DNA of 32,081 bases from a virus (IMGVR_UViG_3300048582_000133:1-32081); one strand, 5' to 3'. Shown: positions 15,207 through 22,383, numbered from the stretch's first letter. The notes: a model not told the origin generated them from the sequence alone. Numbers and translations are program-made.

Positions 15207-15409
15207 TTACCAATCCCCAAGCGCAAGTTGAGAAAGTGCCGAACGCGATCCGGCCTGTTCAGCGTTTCCAGTTCCGACTGAACCCATGCCCGCCACTCCT
15301 TGCCCTTGTGTTTCTTGTTGTGGATCAGCCGGCATGCTTCCAAGTCGGCTGCTATGTCGATCCGTTCTGCAATCGAACGGGTAGCCAGATTCAATGAAAC
15401 ATTCGCCAC
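15203..15409 (-). CDS. Small basic hypothetical protein
   Basis: 68 aa with GTG start at 15409: MANVSLNLATRSIAERIDIA, then IHNKKHKGKEWRAWVQSELE. It looks amphipathic and protein-like, and its stop overlaps the RusA start. An overlapping frame (15207-15419, starting MTFCGECF with an ATGA overlap to the upstream gene) is nearly as long but turns into Gln/Gly/Ser-rich shadow-like sequence. I favour this frame. No family recognised. Confidence 0.55.
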   Translation of the reverse strand: MANVSLNLATRSIAERIDIAADLEACRLIHNKKHKGKEWRAWVQSELETLNRPDRVRHFLNLRLGIGN

Positions 15410-15415
15410 AGAAGG

Positions 15416-15769
15416 TCATGCCCCGTCGATCAATTCGTAATGCTCGCCATCGCCGTGACTGCTGGCCACGCGGTCAACGCGATCCTCGTCAAAGTCGTGC
15501 ATGTTCTGCTGCCCGAAGTCGCCAATATCAAAACCGTCCGGCTTGGCTTCATCCATCAGGTTGTAAAGCCGGTTCTGATACCAGTGGGCCTTGCCAATGC
15601 ACTTCTCTGCCGGCCCCTTGTCACCAGCGCGCAGCCGGTACTTGAGCGCGCTTCCCTTCAGGTAGCCGATGAACTCTTCCGGCGTCAGTGCGGCGCGGAT
15701 AACGTCAATCGCTTCTGTGTCTGGAAAGAGCTGGTAGTGCGCCGGATGGTTGATTTCGTCGTGCTTCAT
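15416..15769 (-). CDS. DUF3310 family protein
   Basis: 117 aa. INHPAHYQLFPDTEAIDVIR, LTPEEFIGYLKGSALKYRLR and KCIGKAHWYQNRLYNLMDE are the conserved blocks of DUF3310, a domain common in phages and related to the nucleotide kinase gp1.7 of T7. The C-terminus is acidic (NMHDFDEDRVDRVAS). It may help the nucleotide supply during replication. Four-base overlaps with neighbours on the upstream side. Confidence 0.85.
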   Translation of the reverse strand: MKHDEINHPAHYQLFPDTEAIDVIRAALTPEEFIGYLKGSALKYRLRAGDKGPAEKCIGKAHWYQNRLYNLMDEAKPDGFDIGDFGQQNMHDFDEDRVDRVASSHGDGEHYELIDGA

Positions 15770-15987
15770 TGCTTCGCCTCCTTGCTGGTTACAACTTGGA
15801 AATACTCAGTGCCAAAGGTGTTGATGTGAGCGCAGATCGGCATGGCATTTTTCCTTCGCATGACCACATAGCGATCAGCGAAGCCAATTACCTTGAACGG
15901 CGAAATCCCATGAATACCCATGTGCCGCACCCCTTCCCACTTGCTGCCGATTTCCACGAAAGTTCCCGCTTTGCTTGTCATGCTCAT
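15766..15987 (-). CDS. Hypothetical protein
   Basis: 73 aa, MSMTSKAGTFVEIGSKWEGV then GISPFKVIGFADRYVVMRRK: a compact, probably all-beta small protein with no recognised domain. Overlaps both neighbours (ATGA), so it belongs to the early leftward operon. Function unknown. Confidence 0.65.
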   Translation of the reverse strand: MSMTSKAGTFVEIGSKWEGVRHMGIHGISPFKVIGFADRYVVMRRKNAMPICAHINTFGTEYFQVVTSKEAKQ

Positions 15988-16157
15988 TTCTTCTTGTCCC
16001 CTCTCGATGTATTAATCAGCGGCTTCTGCCCCTCTGCCAGCTTCCACGGCTCAGGCCGCTTGCAGACAACGCACTCGCGCCGGTTATGCGATGACAGGGC
16101 AACGGTCGGCCATTCGCAGTTCATGCACGGCTTCCCAGTGCCTTGCTCGTCGTTCAT
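15984..16157 (-). CDS. Small zinc-finger-like protein
   Basis: 57 aa, MNDEQGTGKPCMNCEWPTVA, then RRECVVCKRPEPW. Two CxxC pairs (C11/C14 and C29/C32) spaced 14 residues apart suggest a zinc ribbon. The C-terminus is basic (SRGDKKK). It fills the gap between the YbcO-like gene and the following gene and overlaps both by four bases, which supports that it is real. Confidence 0.75.
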   Translation of the reverse strand: MNDEQGTGKPCMNCEWPTVALSSHNRRECVVCKRPEPWKLAEGQKPLINTSRGDKKK

Positions 16158-16453
16158 GCGGCCCCCTTGATCGTCATCAGGCCGTCAGCGATCCAGCGCA
16201 GTTGTGTTTCAGCCAGTGCGCGCAGTTGGTCGCCTTCGGTGATTTCGCCGCGCTTGCGGCCATCTAGGATTGAGTGGCAGTTGTCACAGGCAAAGCAGGC
16301 GACCATATCCGGCCCCTTCATGCCCATGCCCTTCTGCCCGCAAGGGATATGCGCTAGCACCACAGTGCCATCGTCATAGCCGCAGCCGTTGAGCCTGAGC
16401 GTGCAGGTCTGCCCCTTGGCTGAGTCGCGGAGCTTCTTGCTGACGACTCTCAT
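16154..16453 (-). CDS. YbcO-like DUF1364 nuclease-fold protein
   Basis: 99 aa. Landmarks: KKLRDSAKGQTCTLRLNGCG, TVVLAHIPCGQKGMGMKGPD, VACFACDNCHSILDGR. These are the DUF1364/YbcO blocks, with conserved Cys and His that build an HNH-like metal site; YbcO is a DLP12 prophage nuclease-type protein. Lambdoid phages keep it in the nin region next to NinB and RusA, as here. Confidence 0.87.
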   Translation of the reverse strand: MRVVSKKLRDSAKGQTCTLRLNGCGYDDGTVVLAHIPCGQKGMGMKGPDMVACFACDNCHSILDGRKRGEITEGDQLRALAETQLRWIADGLMTIKGAA

Positions 16454-16848
16454 GCTGCCTCCTGCATCAGCGGCCAGCCGTTTTCAGCAGCCCACTGCTC
16501 GATCTTCGTCATGTAATCGCCAAAGTCCTGCACGCTAAGAGTTGTGGTGCTAAGCCCTCGACGGCCACCTCCGGGCAGGTCATCCCAGCCGATAAGCGTT
16601 TGTTTGAAATACTCGGCCCATGCGTCCGGCCCATACTGGCGACCATCAAGCCAGGCGACGGCAGATAGATCGCGCAGCAGTGCGTGGTAACGCTTGTTCT
16701 GCTCGATGCTGCGCTTTGACTTGAGCGGGCGCAGGACAAGCTCATAGCCGCCGTCCTCACGCATGAGCTGCTGGACTAGGTTCCATGCCGCGATGAATGC
16801 CGGACGTATGCCTGCTGCGCCCTGAATGCGGAATTTGCGTTCAGCCAT
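16450..16848 (-). CDS. ninB: NinB / Orf recombination mediator
   Basis: 132 aa from the ATG at 16848 (MAERKFRIQGAAGIRPAFIA), which has GGAGGTGG upstream and overlaps the preceding stop (TGATG). The family motif is ELVLRPLKSKRSIEQNKRYHALLRDLSA (about 36-63), followed by GPDAWAEYFKQTL. NinB (lambda Orf) binds single-stranded DNA and helps load the annealing protein in phage recombination. It fits with the ERF/YqaJ/SSB set on the other arm. Confidence 0.9.
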   Translation of the reverse strand: MAERKFRIQGAAGIRPAFIAAWNLVQQLMREDGGYELVLRPLKSKRSIEQNKRYHALLRDLSAVAWLDGRQYGPDAWAEYFKQTLIGWDDLPGGGRRGLSTTTLSVQDFGDYMTKIEQWAAENGWPLMQEAA

Positions 16849-17518
16849 CAAGCCACCTCCCACAGCCGAAGCTGGCGGCGAAAGTGCGGCGCATTTTCCT
16901 GAAACACAGCCTTTGCAAACCCTGCCGGCGTTGCGCTTCTGAAGTTGGCGCGATCCGGTCCAGGCGGCGCGGTGTGAATCCGGTTGTCAGGCTCACCCAA
17001 TGCGGAATTGATCACCGGATCAGGCATTGAGAACCCCCCCCAGACCACAGGCACGTCAGCTTCGTGTAGTTGTCGTCAGCGCACAGGCCGCTGAAGTGAT
17101 GCGGGTGAAAGCTATGGTCTGGCTTGCCGAATATGCTGCTGAACACGCTGACAGGGTTTTCAAAGAACCACGGAGCGCCGGACAGCATTCCGACCATCCG
17201 GCATTGCTCTGCAACGATTGCAGCGCGGGATTGAAAGTGCCGGTCTTTCTCGGCCTTGGACTCAAACCAGCGCGCACCACTCACGGCCACGTCAGTGCAA
17301 GGCGGGAAGCCTGCAACCATGACCACGCGACGGCCACGGATGATTTCACCAAGACGGCTGGCAGCTTCCTGCACAGTGCAGGGCAGGCGCTCAATGCGCC
17401 CGTCGTTGCTGTACTTGCCGTGCTGCGGATCAACCAGGACGGCGCTATAACCGGCGTCAACCCAAGGCTTGACCATTGTTCCGGTAATATCGCACAGGGA
17501 TATGATCACGCCGTTCAT
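16848..17518 (-). CDS. Dcm-like DNA cytosine methyltransferase, frame broken at an 8-G run
   Basis: Start ATG 17518 (MNGVIISLCDITGTMVKPWV) with GGGGAGGG upstream. The catalytic PPC motif (FPPCTDVAVSG, C74) and the ENP motif (FFENPVS, 119-124) identify a C5-cytosine methyltransferase-like phage protein. The unshifted frame stops at 17012 (168 aa). The -1 frame beyond the run of eight G (17041-17034) continues as FSMPDPVINSALGEPDNRIH, ending at 16848, and carries the family's usual C-terminal NFRSATPAGFAKAVF block. A single -1 slip would give 223 aa. It is either phase variation, programmed slippage, mutation or an assembly error. TRD-like region is minimal, so activity is uncertain. Confidence 0.75.
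17034..17041. repeat. Homopolymer of 8 C (+) / 8 G (coding strand)
   Basis: The run lies exactly at the point where the methyltransferase reading frame breaks, in the Leu-Trp-Ser-Gly-Gly segment. Nine G would restore one continuous frame. Confidence 0.9.
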
Positions 17519-17727
17519 CTGCGCGCCCTCCCCATCGCCTGGAACACTCGTGCGCACTCGATACAGTGACGGCATGCGTCTACCGCTTTCCTGCGCGCTT
17601 CCGGTATCTCATTGCCGCACGCCTCGCATTCGCTCAGGCTCTCCCCGGTTGCGGGCTTGAATGCGGCCAGAGCTGCGTCGAGTTGGCGCTGCATTTCTTC
17701 GTTTCCGATGTCGGCTATGTCGGCCAT
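17515..17727 (-). CDS. DksA/TraR-family zinc finger protein
   Basis: 70 aa from ATG 17727 (MADIADIGNEEMQRQLDAAL), which overlaps the primase-helicase stop (TAATG). Four cysteines (C34, C37, C52, C55) in CEACGNEIPEARRKAVDACR-HC form the DksA/TraR C4 zinc finger. Short phage TraR-like proteins bind the RNA polymerase secondary channel and alter promoter choice like DksA/ppGpp. The short coiled N-terminus fits TraR rather than full-length DksA. Confidence 0.87.
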   Translation of the reverse strand: MADIADIGNEEMQRQLDAALAAFKPATGESLSECEACGNEIPEARRKAVDACRHCIECARVFQAMGRARR

Positions 17728-19553
17728 TAGGCTGCTCCCTGCGTGTCTGGTTGTTGTTCTGTTTGCCCTGAGAAGGCGACCCACTGCCGAGGCTTGCTGC
17801 TTTCGCGCTGGAGGTACTGCGACGAGGCCCGATCGAACCAGAGCGGAACCTTGCCCTCCTCTCCAGTCAGCCGCTGCTTGGAAACGATCATGTGAACGTC
17901 CGACTCGTTGTTGCGCTCGGTTTCGCCCTTGGCCTGCGATTTTTCCTTTTCCTTGTTGCGCCAGACGGTAATCACGTTGTCGGCTAAGTCAGTCAGGATG
18001 GCCCCGCCGCGCACGTCGAGCTTTCCAGGCACTCGGTTTTCGTCCTCTGCTTTGCGTGGATGCGCGACCAAGTGAACGTGAACGTCCATCTCGTGCGCGA
18101 AGCCCACCAGCGCCTCCATTGCCTGCTTCTGGCCGTTGTAGTCGTCCTCTGCCATGCCGAGCTTGGCCAGACTGTCAACGATGAAGTGCGTCACGCCATA
18201 ACGCTTCGCGGCATAGCGGAAGGTGTCGAGCATTTCCGAGGTCTTGGCCGATCCGACTTGATTGTAGATCCACAGCGAGCCGGCCAGCGATTGCAAAATC
18301 GCGTTGATGTACGGCTTAGACGGATAGGCAAGGCCCGCAGCTTGGCGAACCATGCGTTGCAGGTTGCGGCGTGCCGGCATTTCCATCGAGGCGATGCAGA
18401 ATTTCTCGCCTTGGCGCATGCCGTGGTATGCCAGATAGTTCAAGAGCTGCGACTTACCGTGTCCTGACCATCCAGTCCAGACGGTTAGCTCTGCCGATCG
18501 GAAGCGGATCAGGTCGAGAGCCTTATCCCAAGGCAGCGCCATACCTGAAACGGTCGGATTGCGATCGAAGAACTCCGCATAAACCTCGTCGGCGAAGTCC
18601 ATCACGCCGGCCAGCTTGTCAGGGTCTAGGCTCTTGGCCTTCTCGTAGCATTCCTGAACATCGTCACGGCTGAACATCAGGCTATCGAGCGCGACGTTGA
18701 AATCCTTGCAGCCAAGATTGACCAACCGGCAACGATCGCGGCCAAGGCGCTTAATGATTTCCTCAGTCGCCTTTTTGCCTTCCTCGTCGTTGTCCAGGCA
18801 AAGGTAAATCGTGTCGAATCGCTCAAGGTTGGCGTATTCATGTTCGATCCAGGCCTGTTTTGCACCAGAGCCACCACCGAACGGAACCGACAGCGCAGGC
18901 TGACCAAGCTGGAAGGCTGACATGGCGTCAATCTCGCCCTCCGTGATCGTCACCTCCCGAGCGTCTGCCGGTATCGTGTGCCACCCGAACAGGCAAGGCT
19001 CAGTGTCCGACGATGTGCGGATGCCGGTTTTCTTGCCATTCGCGTCACGGTCAATGCCGATCGTTTTCCAGTGAACCAGCCCACCATCGCGCAGATACGG
19101 GAATACCATCAGCCGGCCCTGTTCGCCGATCTTGAACGCCGAGATTGTTTCAGCGGTCAGGCCACGGCCCTTGAGGTACTGCATCACTGGCGAATCAGGC
19201 TTAGGCGTTGCGCACTTTGGCCGATCGGGGCGCGAAAAGGTCTTAGCCGCAACCGCTGTCAGTTTTGGTTCAGCCACGCCCAGATAAGATTTCGCCTCAG
19301 TCAGCGCCGAACGCATATCGCACGATCGGACAGCACACCACAGGTCGAGCAGGTCGCCAGTCTCGCCGGTCGAGAAATCGCACCAGACGCCGGCCTTGCT
19401 CCCCTTCAGGCAAACCCCGAGGCTCTGCCCCTTCTCGCCTCCTACGCTGCCCACACGCCACTCGGAACCCTCACGCTTACCCGATGGCAGTAAGTGCATG
19501 CAAACGTCGCTGACGCGCCCAGCCAAGCGGCTAGCAATCTCTGAAGGCGTCAT
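17727..19553 (-). CDS. Primase-helicase (TOPRIM plus DnaB-like helicase)
   Basis: 608 aa from ATG 19553 (MTPSEIASRLAGRVSDVCMH), chosen because it overlaps the upstream stop (ATGA) as other genes here do; an in-frame ATG at 19583 is also possible. TOPRIM primase motifs: ITEGEIDAMSA (E205) and YLCLDNDEEGKKAT (D254, D256). RecA-fold helicase: Walker A GWSGHGKSQ (361-369), CIASMEM, HFIVDSLAKLG (Walker B) and VHLVAHPRK. This resembles T7 gp4-type bifunctional enzymes, though no N-terminal zinc-binding Cys set of the T7 type is seen. It would unwind the origin and possibly prime replication. Confidence 0.9.
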   Translation of the reverse strand: MTPSEIASRLAGRVSDVCMHLLPSGKREGSEWRVGSVGGEKGQSLGVCLKGSKAGVWCDFSTGETGDLLDLWCAVRSCDMRSALTEAKSYLGVAEPKLTAVAAKTFSRPDRPKCATPKPDSPVMQYLKGRGLTAETISAFKIGEQGRLMVFPYLRDGGLVHWKTIGIDRDANGKKTGIRTSSDTEPCLFGWHTIPADAREVTITEGEIDAMSAFQLGQPALSVPFGGGSGAKQAWIEHEYANLERFDTIYLCLDNDEEGKKATEEIIKRLGRDRCRLVNLGCKDFNVALDSLMFSRDDVQECYEKAKSLDPDKLAGVMDFADEVYAEFFDRNPTVSGMALPWDKALDLIRFRSAELTVWTGWSGHGKSQLLNYLAYHGMRQGEKFCIASMEMPARRNLQRMVRQAAGLAYPSKPYINAILQSLAGSLWIYNQVGSAKTSEMLDTFRYAAKRYGVTHFIVDSLAKLGMAEDDYNGQKQAMEALVGFAHEMDVHVHLVAHPRKAEDENRVPGKLDVRGGAILTDLADNVITVWRNKEKEKSQAKGETERNNESDVHMIVSKQRLTGEEGKVPLWFDRASSQYLQRESSKPRQWVAFSGQTEQQPDTQGAA

Positions 19554-20464
19554 GGCTTGTACCACGCTTGCTTTTTGAGCCATGCGAAGGCGTAGCTAGT
19601 CGCCCGTTCGTGTGTTTCCTCGCTGCAAATCGTGTGCGTGCTTGGGTCTTTGTCGTTCCAGTCTGGGTGATACCACTGGCCAGGCTTGAGCGCAGGACGG
19701 TTGCCGTTTCGGACAATGGCGATCGGATGGACGTTTGAGGTCATAACCTCCTGCCAGTGATCGTCCGGCCCGAGGAACGTTGAGGCTTGCTTCACGAAGC
19801 TAGTGCCGATCCGGCCCTGAGCGGCCATCTGCTCGGCGTAACGGTTTGCCGACAGGATCAAGTCGTAGGATTTAACTCCGGCACGAAGCCGAGCCTTCCA
19901 CGCTTTGAAGGCTGCTCGCTTTGAGTTTCCGCCGTCACGCTTTGGGTAGGCTTTCCAGAACTGTTCGAACTCGATCGAGTAATCACCCGTGGCATCGTCA
20001 GATGGCACAAGTGTTTTTTGCTTTTGATCTTTAATGGGATTGGGAGTGGGAATGGGAGCATTGCCTTCGCATTCATTTTCTATGCGTTCGCATGGTGTTT
20101 CTTGTGCGTTCGCATTGCGTTCGCTCTGCGTTGGCATTGCGTTGGCATTGCGCCATCTTGCTTTGGCGCTTTGCGATGCCTTCTCGCGCTTACCTGCGAC
20201 CGCATGAATTTCGGACTCGCAGCGAGCGTGAAACCATCCTGATTCGGTTTCTTCAAAGAACTCTTGCAGGACAGAATCAACGGCTTCGCGTTGCTCTTGT
20301 GTCGATGCTCTTGCCAGTCGATAGGCCTGGCGCTGATCGACAGGAATTGGAGCCTCGCGGCTGTAATAGGAATCAAGGAGCCGGCGATATGCCATATCCT
20401 CGTCCCATGTCAGGTGAGCGGTTGCGCTCACATAATCGCCAATATGAAATGCGTAGAAGTTCAT
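19550..20464 (-). CDS. DUF1376 replication initiator-like protein
   Basis: 304 aa. The N-terminus MNFYAFHIGDYVSATAHLTW-DEDMAYRRLLDSYYSREAPIP is DUF1376, a winged-helix-like domain of phage replication proteins. Residues about 105-145 are a low-complexity linker (NANAMPTQSERNANAQ...) whose DNA holds the iterons. The C-terminal half (FEQFWKAYPKRDGGNSKRAA, SFVKQASTFLGPDDHW) is typical of phage replication proteins found with a helicase gene. Position after cro and before the helicase, plus repeats inside the gene, parallels lambda O. Confidence 0.85.
   Translation of the reverse strand: MNFYAFHIGDYVSATAHLTWDEDMAYRRLLDSYYSREAPIPVDQRQAYRLARASTQEQREAVDSVLQEFFEETESGWFHARCESEIHAVAGKREKASQSAKARWRNANAMPTQSERNANAQETPCERIENECEGNAPIPTPNPIKDQKQKTLVPSDDATGDYSIEFEQFWKAYPKRDGGNSKRAAFKAWKARLRAGVKSYDLILSANRYAEQMAAQGRIGTSFVKQASTFLGPDDHWQEVMTSNVHPIAIVRNGNRPALKPGQWYHPDWNDKDPSTHTICSEETHERATSYAFAWLKKQAWYKP
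20011..20036. other. A/T-rich tract beside the iterons (possible unwinding element)
   Basis: A run of mostly T/A bases in an otherwise GC-rich gene, about 25 bp from the iterons and separated from them by four 6-bp CCCAYT-type repeats (20036-20060). Iterons next to an A/T tract is the lambda ori layout. Confidence 0.55.
20061..20150. repeat. Origin-type iterons inside the replication gene
   Basis: Copies of TGCGTTSGCATT-like units begin at 20061, 20082, 20104, 20115, 20126 and 20137, with a partial copy at 20148. The last four are tandem at exactly 11 bp; earlier ones are at multiples of about 11. Eleven is not a multiple of three, so the repeat is not kept for its protein sequence. Helical phasing suggests a bound initiator array. 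Confidence 0.8.
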
Positions 20465-20649
20465 TCTGCTTCCCCGTAAGGAGGCTTGAACGCTTCACGC
20501 ATATCCGCAGCCATCACGCACAGATCGCAGGTGATCTGATGGAGCTGGTCGAGGGTGATAGTGATTGAGTTGCCGTTCTGGCGAATGATGATCGCGGAAT
20601 CAGCGACCGGATGAAGCTCGATGGGGTTGTAAATTCTGCGTTGAACCAT
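20461..20649 (-). CDS. Small early protein between cro and replication gene
   Basis: 62 aa: MVQRRIYNPIELHPVADSAI, then IRQNGNSITITLDQLHQITC. A GAGG site lies upstream and the stop overlaps the replication gene start. It occupies the place of lambda cII but has no helix-turn-helix I can recognise; the sequence looks beta-rich. Function unknown. Confidence 0.65.
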   Translation of the reverse strand: MVQRRIYNPIELHPVADSAIIIRQNGNSITITLDQLHQITCDLCVMAADMREAFKPPYGEAE

Positions 20650-20679
20650 GTTAGAATTACCTCGTTGTGATGTAACTGG

Positions 20680-20707
20680 AGCCGGTCTTTCCCACCGGCT
20701 TTTTTTT
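20680..20707 (+). terminator. Rightward-facing terminator hairpin
   Basis: GCCGGT-CTTTCCC-ACCGGC followed by eight T on the plus strand. No plus-strand gene lies to its left within 20 kb, so it may end an antisense RNA (compare lambda oop) or stop stray transcription before the immunity region. On the minus strand it is just a hairpin in the cro-to-replication leader. Confidence 0.7.
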
Positions 20708-20765
20708 GCTTCTGGTTTACCGCCTGTCTACTTTTTGACCAGTTACCGAAATAGGGACTAGTCTC

Positions 20766-20792
20766 AAAAATCCAGCAGCCCGATTAGGCTGC
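20766..20792 (-). terminator. Terminator after cro (tR1-like)
   Basis: GCAGCC-TAATCG-GGCTGC, then TGGATTTTT on the minus strand. The hairpin includes the cro stop codon. It would limit leftward early transcription unless antitermination occurs. Confidence 0.75.
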
Positions 20793-20999
20793 CGATGCAG
20801 TTGAAGGAAATACGGAATCCAAGTCGCACCTAGCGCCAAGCGCGTTCAAAGCTGCGACCAGATCCCGTGCTTCATTCAACCCCGGAGTGCGACGGCCGTT
20901 TTCGTAATGGGCAATTGCCCCTTGGGTAAGCCCTACCCGATCAGCAAGCGCCGACTGAGTGATCCGGGCTTTTTCGCGAAACATTTTCAGGTTGCTCAT
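20784..20999 (-). CDS. cro: Cro-like repressor
   Basis: 71 aa, MSNLKMFREKARITQSALAD-RVGLTQGAIAHYENGRRTPG: an HTH_3 fold with recognition helix LTQGAIAHYENG. The CI protein encoded divergently has the nearly identical FTQGAIAHWLSG, which implies shared operators. An AAAGGAGG ribosome site lies five bases ahead of the ATG. It is the first gene of the leftward early operon. Confidence 0.9.
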   Translation of the reverse strand: MSNLKMFREKARITQSALADRVGLTQGAIAHYENGRRTPGLNEARDLVAALNALGARCDLDSVFPSTASAA

Positions 21000-21016
21000 G
21001 GCAGCCTCCTTTGTCC

Positions 21017-21044
21017 TTTGCGCTGATATTACATATAGTAATCT
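21017..21044 (+). promoter_or_regulatory. Candidate PRM promoter for CI
   Basis: TTTGCG, 16-base spacer, TAATCT on the plus strand. A weak match, as expected for a repressor maintenance promoter. It overlaps the 21028-21042 palindrome and faces away from PR. Confidence 0.4.
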
Positions 21045-21054
21045 TTGAGTGCAA
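21026..21054 (-). promoter_or_regulatory. PR-type early promoter for cro operon
   Basis: On the minus strand TTGCAC (21054-21049), 17-base spacer, TAATAT (21031-21026). It reads into cro and the replication genes. The operator palindrome covers the spacer and -10. Confidence 0.75.
21028..21042. promoter_or_regulatory. Operator OR, ATTAC-ATATA-GTAAT
   Basis: A perfect 5-bp inverted repeat with 5-bp centre between the divergent cro and CI genes. Two further sites of the same form lie at 22369 and 22394 at the other early promoter, the expected pattern for CI/Cro operators. Confidence 0.82.
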
Positions 21055-21060
21055 GGAGGT

Positions 21061-21075
21061 ATTACACCATGTACC
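21061..21075. promoter_or_regulatory. Degenerate second operator over the CI start
   Basis: ATTAC-ACCAT-GTACC: one perfect half-site and 3 of 5 matches in the other. It covers the CI start codon at 21069, so it could serve in repressor autoregulation. Confidence 0.45.
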
Positions 21076-21752
21076 TTGTCGCCAGAAATACGCGCCGTAT
21101 TGTTCTAGGGATGAACAATTGGCTAGAACTGGTTAAGTCCAGAATGAAAGAACTGGAGATCACCCAAGAGGCCCTTGCTGAGAAGCTGGGGTTTACTCAG
21201 GGTGCGATTGCGCACTGGTTGAGCGGTAGGCGAGAGCCTGGGCTTGATACGATCTCTAAAATCCTTAAAGAGCTGCGTATGCCGCCATTGCTAATAGGCG
21301 TAGGCCCAACTGATGCCAGCAATGTGAGAGAGGCTAGCGGCCCATACAGAGCTGAAAAAGAGTATCCATTGATAAGCAACATTTCTGCGGGAACATGGAT
21401 GGAGTCATGCGACAACTTTCACCCTGGAGATGCTGAGGCATGGATCTCTTCTAGCGAAAATGCAGGGCCCCACGGCTATTGGCTGCGAGTTGACGGGCCA
21501 TCAATGGAGCCGCGCTTTGTTGATGGAATGTTGATACTGGTCAAGCCAGAAGGCTTTGATTTGATAAGCGGAAAGTTCTATGTTGCCAAGCTGCTAGACT
21601 CAGGCGAAACAACTTTCAAACAGTACATAAGAGACGCAGGAACCAGTTACCTATCGCCGCTGAACAAGGCTTTCAGGACGATAGAAATCACTGAGAAAGT
21701 AGCCATTATCGGCAGAGTGATTGATTACCACCCAGAGCCATCATTCCTATAA
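21069..21752 (+). CDS. cI: CI-like repressor with S24 self-cleavage domain
   Basis: 227 aa from the ATG at 21069, which has AAGGAGG nine bases upstream; an internal ATG at 21111 (MNNWLELV) lacks a good site. HTH at about 31-62 (ITQEALAEKLGFTQGAIAHW). The LexA/S24 domain has a likely Ala-Gly cleavage site in NISAGTW (A107-G108), catalytic Ser in DGPSMEP (S145) and Lys in YVAKL (K174). RecA-stimulated self-cleavage would trigger induction after DNA damage. It keeps the lysogen by blocking PR and PL. Confidence 0.92.
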   Translation: MYLVARNTRRIVLGMNNWLELVKSRMKELEITQEALAEKLGFTQGAIAHWLSGRREPGLDTISKILKELRMPPLLIGVGPTDASNVREASGPYRAEKEYPLISNISAGTWMESCDNFHPGDAEAWISSSENAGPHGYWLRVDGPSMEPRFVDGMLILVKPEGFDLISGKFYVAKLLDSGETTFKQYIRDAGTSYLSPLNKAFRTIEITEKVAIIGRVIDYHPEPSFL

Positions 21753-21764
21753 GGCAGATTTATC

Positions 21765-22304
21765 ATGATCAGAGCAGCGATATTGTTACTGGCGTCCATT
21801 GCAATGACAGGCTGCGCCAGCATCATAGACGGCAGCACTTATCCGGTTAGCATTCACAGCAACCCAGAAGGCGCAGACTTCGAAATTTCCAATCAGTCAG
21901 GCCAGGTTATCCATAGAGGCGTAACGCCAACAGTGGTCACTCTCGAAACCAGTGCAGGCGCGTTTGATGCTGAGGAGTACAAGGTTGCTTTCAGCAAAGA
22001 AGGCTTTGAGCCAAAGACATTTGAACTGATACCTACAATGAACGGCTGGATGTGGGGAAATCTGCTTATAGGCGGCCTGATAGGCTCAACTATTGATTTA
22101 TCTACGGGAGCCGCTTGGGATTTACCTGCACAGGCATCAGGCTCGCTAAAGCCGATACAGCTCGCAGCCGTTCAGTCGCCGCCATCTATTCAAACAGCAG
22201 CGAAGCCAACCGAAAGCAAGGAGGATCGTATAGCTGCGCTGAAGCAGCAGAACCTTAGCTATGCAGATTACATGGCCAAGCATCGCGAAATAATGAACGA
22301 ATAA
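21765..22304 (+). CDS. Lipoprotein in the rex position of the lysogenic operon
   Basis: 179 aa. A lipoprotein signal, IRAAILLLASIAMTGC (lipobox MTGC, C17), is followed by a PEGA-like beta domain (VSIHSNPEGADFEISNQSG, KVAFSKEGFEPKTFEL), a Gly/Trp hydrophobic block (GWMWGNLLIGGLIG) resembling a membrane-associated segment, and a polar C-terminus. It starts 12 bases after the CI stop and is followed by a terminator, so it should be expressed in lysogens with CI. That location is where lambda has rexA/rexB. A role in superinfection exclusion or surface change is my inference. Confidence 0.8.
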   Translation: MIRAAILLLASIAMTGCASIIDGSTYPVSIHSNPEGADFEISNQSGQVIHRGVTPTVVTLETSAGAFDAEEYKVAFSKEGFEPKTFELIPTMNGWMWGNLLIGGLIGSTIDLSTGAAWDLPAQASGSLKPIQLAAVQSPPSIQTAAKPTESKEDRIAALKQQNLSYADYMAKHREIMNE

Positions 22305-22324
22305 CGCAGCAGCCCGAGTAAACC

Positions 22325-22351
22325 AAAAGCCCCTTAATTGGGGCTTTTTTT
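22325..22351 (+). terminator. Terminator of the CI operon
   Basis: AAAAGCCCC-TTAATT-GGGGCTTTT with a T-run of seven, 20 bases after the lipoprotein gene and just before the PL region. Confidence 0.88.
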
Positions 22352-22368
22352 CGTCTGCGCAAAAATAT

Positions 22369-22383
22369 ATTACATTCGGTATT
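22369..22383. promoter_or_regulatory. Operator OL site 1, ATTAC-ATTCG-GTATT
   Basis: Nine of ten arm positions match the OR palindrome. It abuts the -35 of the rightward promoter and is centred 25 bp from the next site. Confidence 0.75.

Noticed and set aside
15207-15419. Alternative frame starting MTFCGECFIESGYPF
   Set aside because: It has an attractive ATGA start overlap, but most of it reads as Gln/Gly/Ser-rich out-of-frame sequence; the overlapping 68-aa frame looks more like a real protein. Kept as uncertain.
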